Shown piece after piece: positions 1 through 4,242 of a DNA stretch of 5,161 nt. The position numbers were made by a program, and so were the translations under genes. The notes below the pieces were generated by a model. That model searched no databases. It saw nothing but the letters and a program-made list of their open reading frames with translations, and was not told the DNA's origin. Every line of letters starts with the position of its first letter. Within the stretch, counting starts at the first letter, position 1. Origin of the DNA: Methanoregula sp. (GTDB taxonomy: Archaea > Halobacteriota > Methanomicrobia > Methanomicrobiales > Methanospirillaceae); NCBI GenBank assembly GCA_026394695.1, contig JAPKXT010000026.1, forward strand, positions 1 through 5,161, given 5' to 3'.

Positions 1-18
1 TTTAACCTGTGCTTTCAT
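1..18 (-). CDS. rpl4: Large ribosomal subunit protein L4 (uL4), first six codons only
   Basis: Only the start is in the window. Reading the minus strand from 18, the codons give MKAQVK, a typical beginning for archaeal L4, and the gene runs off the left edge. It lies 6 bp after the TGA stop of rpl3 (25-27), the order expected for the archaeal S10-type ribosomal operon (L3, L4, L23, L2 and so on). A purine-rich GGATGATCAGAG just before the ATG, overlapping the rpl3 stop, could act as the ribosome-binding site and suggests coupled translation. Identity rests on six residues plus the gene order, so it is likely but not proven from this window. Confidence 0.75.
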
Positions 19-24
19 CTCTGA

Positions 25-924
25 TCATCCCTGTTTGCTCTGGACGCTTACAAACTGGATTGTCGGCATCCTGACGACATGTTCACCCAGGCGCATCGCC
101 GGACGAATACGCACAAGCCGCTTTACCGGGCCGGGAACAGACCCCTTTACAAGGACATACGGGCTCTTTAGGACTCCATAATGCAGGAACCCGCCGGCAG
201 GTGTAATCTCGCTGGCGTTTTCACTAACCCTTAAAATACGCTTGTTGAATTCTGTACGCTGCTGGAATCCCAGCTGACCCATCTGGGGTACCTGCCACCT
301 GACATGATGAGGGTTCCAGGCTCCGAGAGTTCCGAGATGGCGCTCCTTCCCACCAACGGAGTGTTTGCGCTTACGCAGCGCTATACCCCAGCGCTTTACT
401 GCACCATTCGTGCCCTTACCCGTTGTGATGGCAGTTATGTCGGCATATGCACCGGTCTGGATGACATTATTCAGGGTAACTTCTTTCCCAAGGAGACCCT
501 GCGCATACTCCCACTGTTTTTTGATATCCCCGCCACCTACCTTGATCTCCATGAGATCGGGCACTTTCTTCGGGACCCCGGTGAGGATCGCGGGTTGTGT
601 GTAGGAGACCGCGTAGATCTCGGCAACAGTACCTGCTGTAACTGCATCCGAAAATTTCTTCTTCGCGGACTCTTTGTCATAGTCCTTTGGCAGGGTAATC
701 CGGCGACCAAGCACGGTATCGAGCTCGTCGGCCCAGATTTCTGTCAGCGCATGTTTGCCGTAGGTATCTTTAGAGTAGGCACGAATCGCAGCTACCTTCA
801 TCGAGGGGATTTCAATAACGGTGACCGGCACCATAATTTCCTTACCCTCGGTGGGGCTGTTCTTGTGATCATCTACCATGATAACATGCGTCATACCTAC
901 TTTATATCCAGCAAACCCCTGCAA
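25..924 (-). CDS. rpl3: Large ribosomal subunit protein L3 (uL3), archaeal type, with abnormal 5' end
   Basis: L3 helps form the peptidyl-transferase region and the factor-binding side of the large subunit. The 299 codons from the TTG at 922-924 show archaeal L3 features: QGFAGYKVGMTHVIMVDD at the start, TTGKGTNGAVKRWG (residues 167-180), the tryptophan-finger region GAWNPHHVRW (201-210), and GSVPGPVKRLVRIRP (261-275) near the end. The TTG is probably not the true start. Upstream in the same frame, AKSPIPKYQSWPLYDGAPI still matches the archaeal L3 N-terminus, and the frame then meets TAA at 997-999 with no ATG, GTG or TTG between. Archaeal L3 is usually about 330-340 residues and begins with a basic RPRRGSLAF-like stretch, which is absent here. 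The body is intact, so this is either a recent lesion, an assembly error or use of an odd start. It is followed by rpl4. Confidence 0.93.
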   Translation of the reverse strand: MQGFAGYKVGMTHVIMVDDHKNSPTEGKEIMVPVTVIEIPSMKVAAIRAYSKDTYGKHALTEIWADELDTVLGRRITLPKDYDKESAKKKFSDAVTAGTVAEIYAVSYTQPAILTGVPKKVPDLMEIKVGGGDIKKQWEYAQGLLGKEVTLNNVIQTGAYADITAITTGKGTNGAVKRWGIALRKRKHSVGGKERHLGTLGAWNPHHVRWQVPQMGQLGFQQRTEFNKRILRVSENASEITPAGGFLHYGVLKSPYVLVKGSVPGPVKRLVRIRPAMRLGEHVVRMPTIQFVSVQSKQG

Positions 925-996
925 TATCGGTGCCCCATCATAGAGAGGCCACGATTGATATTTCGGGATCGGGCTCTTTGCCGGATTTTTTATGTA
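925..996 (-). other. In-frame N-terminal part of L3 without a recognisable start codon
   Basis: These 24 codons continue the rpl3 frame upstream of its first NTG codon. The last 20 or so still encode L3-like sequence, including KSPIPKYQSWP. The first few (YIKNP) no longer resemble the expected SPRKR, and TAA at 997-999 closes the frame. A purine-rich GGAAGGTC lies on the minus strand at about 1001-1008, at a plausible ribosome-binding distance, but only ATA or AAA-type codons follow it. A small deletion and base changes around 985-1010 would explain the picture. So would a sequencing or assembly error. Confidence 0.6.
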
Positions 997-1036
997 TTAT
1001 TGACCTTCCGGTTTTTTTATCTGGCTACGGACATAG

Positions 1037-1076
1037 GGATGATAATTTTCTCATCCATGAGCTGGTATGCACCAGC
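1037..1076 (-). promoter_or_regulatory. Two tandem hairpins in the presumed rpl3 leader
   Basis: GGATGA (1037-1042) pairs with TCATCC (1051-1056) across an 8-nt loop, and GCTGGT (1061-1066) pairs perfectly with ACCAGC (1071-1076) across a 4-nt loop. Both lie between the candidate promoter and rpl3, about 40-80 nt upstream of the coding region. CTCAT/ATGAG (1050-1061) overlaps both stems and could compete with them. Ribosomal operon leaders often carry regulatory structures, so autogenous control is possible, but I recognise no known ribosomal-protein binding motif. Confidence 0.3.
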
Positions 1077-1155
1077 ATTCCTGTCTCGCGAAAGAAGATC
1101 CTGACAATAACGCATCCATCTGCCCCATGATGAGAGCAATAGGAACGGGCTCGTT

Positions 1156-1163
1156 TATTTAAA
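1156..1163 (-). promoter_or_regulatory. Candidate TATA box for rpl3
   Basis: The minus strand reads TTTAAATA, close to the archaeal TATA consensus. It sits inside the small inverted repeat CGTTT-AAAT-AAACG. A start of transcription about 25 bp downstream would fall near 1131-1135 and give rpl3 a leader of roughly 135 nt. The site is at the 3' edge of the candidate RNA described below, so the AT-rich hairpin might instead mark that RNA's end. Confidence 0.45.
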
Positions 1164-1164
1164 C

Positions 1165-1398
1165 GTCGACCCATACGTACCGGTCAGATCCCACTCAGTC
1201 AGCCTGTTGTGACGATTCACAACTCCTTCTCGGGTTGACCCCGCGTTTATGCAGGGTTCACCAATCGAGACTTACCCACGGCACAACCGTCTTCCCTGTG
1301 TCCGGAAGTTTGGTTCCGCCGTCTGCTGTACTCGAAAATGTGTTTCCCCTCAGGTCAGCACATCACTACAGCTATGGATAACCTCATATCGGCTTCCT
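1165..1398 (-). ncRNA. Candidate structured non-coding RNA, class unknown
   Basis: This stretch has no credible ORF on either strand yet is richer in GC than the AT-rich spacer beside it (1400-1513). It follows a good TATA box on the minus strand. It contains several clean stems: GCTGTA (1325-1330) with TACAGC (1367-1372), enclosing ATGTG/CACAT (1338-1342, 1359-1363); TCTCG/CGAGA enclosing ACCCCGC/GCAGGGT (1238-1244, 1251-1257); GTTGTGA/TCACAAC (1206-1212, 1217-1223) with a 4-nt loop; and CTTCC/GGAAG (1291-1295, 1304-1308). I could not find the hallmark motifs of RNase P RNA, SRP RNA, 5S rRNA or tRNA. It may instead be a long leader of the rpl3 transcript. The ends are estimated from the promoter and the last structured bases. 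Confidence 0.35.
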
Positions 1399-1417
1399 TA
1401 ATTATTGCATAAAAAAG

Positions 1418-1427
1418 GATATAAACA
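1418..1427 (-). promoter_or_regulatory. Candidate TATA box for the possible RNA upstream of rpl3
   Basis: The minus strand reads GTTTATATCC, a good archaeal TATA element, about 90 bp beyond the tfx stop. Transcription would start about 25 bp downstream, near 1397, just where the GC-richer structured stretch begins (GGAAGCCG). Since tfx ends upstream and rpl3 starts some 400 bp further on, this promoter needs a transcript of its own or a very long rpl3 leader. Confidence 0.45.
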
Positions 1428-1468
1428 TATGCCACTGGTGGATGTCAATAGTTAATGGAAAATGTGAA

Positions 1469-1480
1469 ATTTTAAAAATT
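1469..1480 (-). terminator. Possible oligo-T terminator of tfx
   Basis: About 35 nt after the tfx stop codon the minus strand has AATTTTTAAAATTTC, an AT-rich run with five consecutive T. Short T runs can terminate archaeal transcription without a hairpin. The run is short, so this is a weak call. Confidence 0.3.
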
Positions 1481-1513
1481 ATTCGTGTTTCCATTATTTA
1501 CTTTTATTTTCCT

Positions 1514-1918
1514 TCATCCAAAGTATAATTCCCCAAGATCGGTGATGTAAACAACGATATCTTCACACACACAGCGTGCTTTGCAACACTGCGGGCGGGA
1601 CTCTCTTAACCGGTTTATCAGGGAGATTGTATCATAAATTACTTTTATGTTGATTTTTTCTGCTTCACCATAAATAATCGCAGGAACATCAAAAAGATCA
1701 GTCCCTGATGGAATAGTACACAGGTGTGTTGCATCCAGCGTATAGAGAAATTCAAGGGTTTCTTTTGCCCTCCGGATATTCTCCATAGCACTCTTTTCAA
1801 TGGTGCAGACATTTGCTTTTGATGTGGAGATAATATCAGCAATCTGCTGCTGGGTCAGCCCTTGTTTTCGATACCTGAGAACCTCCATCTGGCGTTCGGT
1901 GAGCAGCCCATCCTTCAT
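1514..1918 (-). CDS. tfx: Tfx family DNA-binding transcription regulator
   Basis: A protein of 134 residues from the ATG at 1918, the usual size for Tfx. The N-terminal half is a helix-turn-helix with the family pattern LTERQMEVLRYRKQGLTQQQIADI, followed by STSKANVCTIEKSAMENIRRAK. The founding Tfx of Methanothermobacter binds near the fmdECB promoter (molybdenum formylmethanofuran dehydrogenase), so a role in methanogenesis control is plausible. The C-terminal domain carries an unusual cluster CCKARCVC (residues 111-118). I prefer the ATG at 1918 over the GTG at 1972, because the family starts about five residues before LTERQ and a TATA-like TTTAAGTTTAG lies about 23 bp upstream, which would give a leaderless mRNA. 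No ribosome-binding site is visible, in agreement with this. The gene is divergent from mtd. Confidence 0.9.
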   Translation of the reverse strand: MKDGLLTERQMEVLRYRKQGLTQQQIADIISTSKANVCTIEKSAMENIRRAKETLEFLYTLDATHLCTIPSGTDLFDVPAIIYGEAEKINIKVIYDTISLINRLRESRPQCCKARCVCEDIVVYITDLGELYFG

Positions 1919-1935
1919 AGTATTCAATTTTCTAT

Positions 1936-1946
1936 CTAAACTTAAA
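1936..1946 (-). promoter_or_regulatory. Candidate TATA box of tfx
   Basis: TTTAAGTTTAG on the minus strand lies 18-28 bp before the ATG at 1918. That spacing places the transcription start at or next to the start codon, as in leaderless archaeal genes, and supports the shorter tfx start. Confidence 0.45.
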
Positions 1947-2002
1947 CACTTTTCGTTAACTATACCAGACACTTACATAATTTCGAATTACCTTCATTTT
2001 AG

Positions 2003-2051
2003 CTCTCTCCTTTAATTAAAAAATATTTTCGATAATTTTCCGAGGAGAGAG
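2003..2051. promoter_or_regulatory. Perfect 9-bp inverted repeat between tfx and mtd (candidate operator)
   Basis: CTCTCTCCT (2003-2011) is matched by its exact reverse complement AGGAGAGAG (2043-2051), with 31 AT-rich bases between. The arms are about 40 bp apart centre to centre, close to four helical turns. The right arm ends 14 bp before the mtd TATA box, the place where archaeal activators commonly bind. The left arm is about 57 bp upstream of the tfx TATA box. The spacer also holds the palindrome TTTAATTAAA and two ATTTTC copies 10 bp apart. The site could bind Tfx or another regulator, and this is inference from position and symmetry. Confidence 0.4.
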
Positions 2052-2065
2052 GACATTTCAAAATG

Positions 2066-2073
2066 TTTATATG
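2066..2073 (+). promoter_or_regulatory. Candidate TATA box of mtd
   Basis: TTTATATG, preceded by an A-rich BRE-like CAAAATG, lies about 50 bp before the mtd ATG. Transcription starting about 25 bp downstream, near 2095, would leave a leader of roughly 25 nt, just long enough to contain the ribosome-binding site. Confidence 0.6.
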
Positions 2074-2109
2074 AATACCGGGTCATAATAACGTGTTATA
2101 AAAAAAATT

Positions 2110-2116
2110 AGGTGAT
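2110..2116 (+). promoter_or_regulatory. Strong ribosome-binding site of mtd
   Basis: AGGTGAT is a perfect complement to the archaeal 16S rRNA 3' end (AUCACCU) and ends 4 nt before the ATG at 2121. It fixes the mtd start and fits a highly expressed enzyme. None of the other genes here has one as good. Confidence 0.85.
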
Positions 2117-2120
2117 TTAG

Positions 2121-2960
2121 ATGGTTGTTAAAGTAGGAGTTGCCAAACTCGGCAATATTGCAAGTGGTGTAATGGCAGAACTGCTTCTTGATGAAAGAGC
2201 AGACCGTGAAGACATGCAGACATTCATGGCCACCAGCGGAACGAAACTTCAGCCTGAAGATATTGAACGTGTCGTCTCTACCATGAAAGCATGGAAACCT
2301 GACTTCTGTATTGTTGTCTCACCAAACGGTGTTCTCCCAGGACCCACCGGTGCCCGTGAAGACCTCGCAAAAGCCGGAATCCCCGTTGTCATTATCACTG
2401 ACGATGTGACCGCCAAAAAGGAATGGGAAGAGATCAAGACCAGCAAGTTCGGGTATATCATCATGAAGGCTGACTCGATGATTGGTGCACGCCGCGAGTT
2501 CCTCGATCCCGTCGAGATGGCCGACTTCAATAGTAACCTTGTAAAAGTGCTGGCACTTACCGGAGCATTCCGGAAGATGCAGCTTGCTCTCGACAAGGTT
2601 ATCGATCAGGTGAAGGCAGGTAAGAAGGGTGCAGAACTTGAGCTCCCGAAGATTGTGATGACCACCGACAAGGCCGTCGAGGGTGAATTCACCAACAACT
2701 ATGCACTCGCCAAGGCACGTGCCGCCCACGAGATTGCAATGGCAGTTGCAGGACAGAACGTCAAGGGCTGCTTCATGACCAAGGAATGGGAGAAATACAT
2801 CCCGATCGTTGCAAGCGCTCATGAAATGATGAAAGTCGCAGCAATTCTCTGTGACCAGGCACGCGAGATCGAGAAAGCAGGAGACAGTATCCTCCGCAAA
2901 CCCCACAAGAAGGATGGCGTGCTCGTATCCAAGAACAAACTTGTTGCAAAGTTTGAGTAA
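2121..2960 (+). CDS. mtd: F420-dependent methylenetetrahydromethanopterin dehydrogenase
   Basis: Mtd catalyses the reversible reduction of methenyl-H4MPT to methylene-H4MPT with reduced coenzyme F420, a central cytoplasmic step of CO2 reduction to methane. The 279 residues match the usual family length of about 277. Family landmarks are MVVKVGVAKLGNIASGVMAE at the start, LLLDERADRED (residues 21-31), the block GYIIMKADSMIGARREFLDP near the middle, and YIPIVASAHEMM in the C-terminal third. The start is set by the AGGTGAT site and by the canonical MVVK. It has its own promoter, is divergent from tfx and convergent with the GalT-like gene. The frame is intact with no odd residues that I can see. 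Confidence 0.97.
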   Translation: MVVKVGVAKLGNIASGVMAELLLDERADREDMQTFMATSGTKLQPEDIERVVSTMKAWKPDFCIVVSPNGVLPGPTGAREDLAKAGIPVVIITDDVTAKKEWEEIKTSKFGYIIMKADSMIGARREFLDPVEMADFNSNLVKVLALTGAFRKMQLALDKVIDQVKAGKKGAELELPKIVMTTDKAVEGEFTNNYALAKARAAHEIAMAVAGQNVKGCFMTKEWEKYIPIVASAHEMMKVAAILCDQAREIEKAGDSILRKPHKKDGVLVSKNKLVAKFE

Positions 2961-2986
2961 ATTTTTTTATTTTTTTTCTTTTTTGT
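2961..2986 (+). terminator. Oligo-T terminator of mtd, overlapping the end of the convergent gene
   Basis: Directly after the mtd TAA come runs of 7, 7 and 6 T, broken only by A, T or C. Archaeal RNA polymerase stops on such runs. The same bases read on the minus strand encode the lysine-rich C-terminus (YKKEKK) and stop codon of the GalT-like gene. Confidence 0.75.
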
Positions 2987-3896
2987 AGAATTTTCCCATA
3001 TCTTCAGGAAGTGTCAGTATAACCGGCTCAAGATGAAGCCGTTCCATGAATGCAGAATCGCTCGTAGATGAAGGGTTAGGATTGATCCGTGAGATCATTG
3101 AACAGAATGTACGAAATCCATGATCACTCCCTTTCTTATCAAAAAACAATGACATATTGAACGCATAAGTACCCAGTTTCCGGTAAAGTGAAATAATTTC
3201 AAGTATGCCCCGCGCCGCGAGATCCACGTAGTTTTCCATTTCATCAATCGTGGATATCGGAAGTAGTCCCCTCACTTCGCGCTCACCAACCGGCACTGCA
3301 TGGGCTGACCAGAGAATTTCATCGCCGAACAGATACCGATCAGAGGATTTTTCCTCCTCCCTTACTGCTTCCCAGTAGTTCCTGCCCTGTATCCTGCGGA
3401 ATTGTTCGCTTGCGGTGATATAACAGTCAACAATACGGGATGGACATGAATCCGACAAACCCTGCATATGGGGATGCACAAGGCTCGCACCTGCCGATGG
3501 CAGAAAGTTCCAGTTGATGCTGGCATAGCCATCTACATGCCGAAGTGCATCTATCTGCGAGAGGAGAGCATCCACTATCTGTTGCCGGCTGAAGGCAGCG
3601 ACAGTGTGTTCACTGGTGATAACGGTTACTACATGACCTTCCCCAAAAGGAAACAGATTCGGGAACGTAACACTCTCACCACGGATGAGCCGGTTGCCAT
3701 CGGGGAATGTGGGTGTGACTGAAAAAACAGCATCGCGGCAGAATGGGCAACCCTCTACATTTGGAGGAATGAATAATGACTGATCGATCTGCCTTTTTAA
3801 CCGGTCCGGGCTGATCCTGCACCTGAGCCCGGTGAGGTGTTCTTCGCGATACTGTAATGTACCCCTGCTGGTGATAACTTCCCTTACCGAAAACAT
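2967..3896 (-). CDS. GalT-like uridylyltransferase (HIT superfamily, galactose-1-phosphate uridylyltransferase related)
   Basis: The 309 residues follow the GalT fold. CPFC at 50-53, His97 (TSEH) and His141 correspond to the zinc ligands of E. coli GalT, and the active-site block AGASLVHPHMQ (135-145) contains the nucleophile His143 and Gln145 of the HPHxQ motif. Such enzymes move a nucleotidyl group between UDP-sugars and sugar phosphates through a uridylyl-histidine intermediate. The C-terminal half (SDHGFRTF, residues 257-264) has only one of the His pair that forms the second metal site in E. coli GalT, as I recall the family. The true substrate could be another hexose phosphate or nucleotide. 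The ATG at 3894-3896 starts a GalT-like N-terminus (REVITSRGTLQYR). It lies downstream of mer on the same strand, 346 bp away. The C-terminal KKEKK is an oligo-A tract overlapping the mtd terminator. I am sure of the superfamily, less of the substrate. Confidence 0.85.
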   Translation of the reverse strand: MFSVREVITSRGTLQYREEHLTGLRCRISPDRLKRQIDQSLFIPPNVEGCPFCRDAVFSVTPTFPDGNRLIRGESVTFPNLFPFGEGHVVTVITSEHTVAAFSRQQIVDALLSQIDALRHVDGYASINWNFLPSAGASLVHPHMQGLSDSCPSRIVDCYITASEQFRRIQGRNYWEAVREEEKSSDRYLFGDEILWSAHAVPVGEREVRGLLPISTIDEMENYVDLAARGILEIISLYRKLGTYAFNMSLFFDKKGSDHGFRTFCSMISRINPNPSSTSDSAFMERLHLEPVILTLPEDMGKFYKKEKK

Positions 3897-3939
3897 GCCT
3901 TTTCATGAGTATATTTCCGACATGATCAGATAGTCGTTT

Positions 3940-3966
3940 GCACGGTGATCTGCGAACCGCAGGTGC
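3940..3966 (-). promoter_or_regulatory. Hairpin upstream of the GalT-like gene
   Basis: GCAC (3940-3943) pairs with GTGC (3963-3966), and inside it CTGCG (3950-3954) pairs with CGCAG (3958-3962) around a 3-nt loop, leaving a 6-nt bulge. It lies about 45-70 bp upstream of the GalT-like start. It might be part of a leader or simply the end of the mer spacer. No function can be assigned. Confidence 0.2.
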
Positions 3967-4023
3967 TATTCAGAGAGTTTCCAGTTCAACACCGCATCAC
4001 CATCTTTCTTTTTTGAGGAGTGA

Positions 4024-4146
4024 ATGGTCATCTCAAAAACGGGAGTGCTGGTACCCCCCTGGTCCGGTCATCTGTCAAAGTTCTGGCAATGGATTAGAGA
4101 AAACGGCCATTGGAACCCGGTTTACAGATCAGGATTTTTTCGATGA
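4024..4146 (+). CDS. Doubtful 40-codon ORF in the mer-galT spacer
   Basis: An ATG at 4024 preceded by GAGGAG (4015-4020, only 3 nt away) opens 40 codons ending in TGA at 4144-4146. The product would be basic and tryptophan-rich (four Trp), with GVLVPPWSGHLSKFWQW in the first part. I recognise no family. It has no clear TATA box and is antisense to the mer-galT spacer, so if mer and galT are co-transcribed it would be opposed. The ribosome-binding spacing is too tight for comfort. It may be chance or a fragment of a lost gene. Apart from this, a hairpin and the mer terminator, I see nothing in the 3897-4242 spacer. Confidence 0.18.
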   Translation: MVISKTGVLVPPWSGHLSKFWQWIRENGHWNPVYRSGFFR

Positions 4147-4155
4147 GGGGGGATA

Positions 4156-4178
4156 CCGAAAAATTTGAGAAAAAGAGT
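4156..4178 (-). terminator. Oligo-T terminator downstream of mer
   Basis: About 65 nt after the mer stop the minus strand carries two runs of five T (CTCTTTTTCTCAAATTTTTC). This is a reasonable archaeal terminator and suggests that mer is usually transcribed without the GalT-like gene. Confidence 0.5.
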
Positions 4179-4242
4179 TGAATAATATCTGCCGGGATCA
4201 CTGTCTTTTGGATTGTATCCTAACAGGTATTGTGTTCTTTAG

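Noticed and set aside
304..1104. Long plus-strand ORF of 266 codons overlapping rpl3
   Set aside because: It is an antisense shadow of rpl3. Its translation has no family resemblance and is Cys- and Arg-rich in the way shadow frames are.
1280..1375. Plus-strand resemblance to 5S rRNA (TCCGGAAGTT, then GTACT)
   Set aside because: The short matches are in the right order, but the terminal helix cannot be formed and the 5' third does not match. The minus-strand promoter also points the other way.
1165..1398. RNase P RNA or SRP RNA on the minus strand
   Set aside because: The GAGGAAA-like CRI and the ACAGAANCCGGCUUA-like CRV motifs of RNase P are absent. The SRP helix 8 motif (GGAAGGGAGCA type) is missing too, although GGTGAACC occurs. 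A covariance search could still overturn this.
1919..1973. Longer tfx start at the GTG at 1972
   Set aside because: It adds 18 residues with no family similarity, directly follows an in-frame stop, has no ribosome-binding site, and would place the TATA box inside the gene.
1041..2040. Exact 10-bp repeat GATAATTTTC at 1041-1050 and 2031-2040
   Set aside because: AT-rich and short. Such a match is expected by chance in spacers of this composition, and the contexts differ.
2319..2906. Minus-strand ORF of 195 codons inside mtd
   Set aside because: Shadow of mtd, which is a clear full-length family member. The antisense product shows no recognisable domain.
3909..3916. TATA-like AAATATAC upstream of the GalT-like gene on the minus strand
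   Set aside because: It is only 13-20 bp from the ATG, so transcription would start inside the gene. The real promoter may lie elsewhere, or the gene may be read through from mer.
4026..4073. Direct repeat GGTCATCT at 4026-4033 and 4066-4073, and an imperfect GGTACCCCCC inverted repeat at 4050-4059 with 4147-4157
   Set aside because: Too short or imperfect, and with no flanking duplication or transposase to suggest a mobile element.
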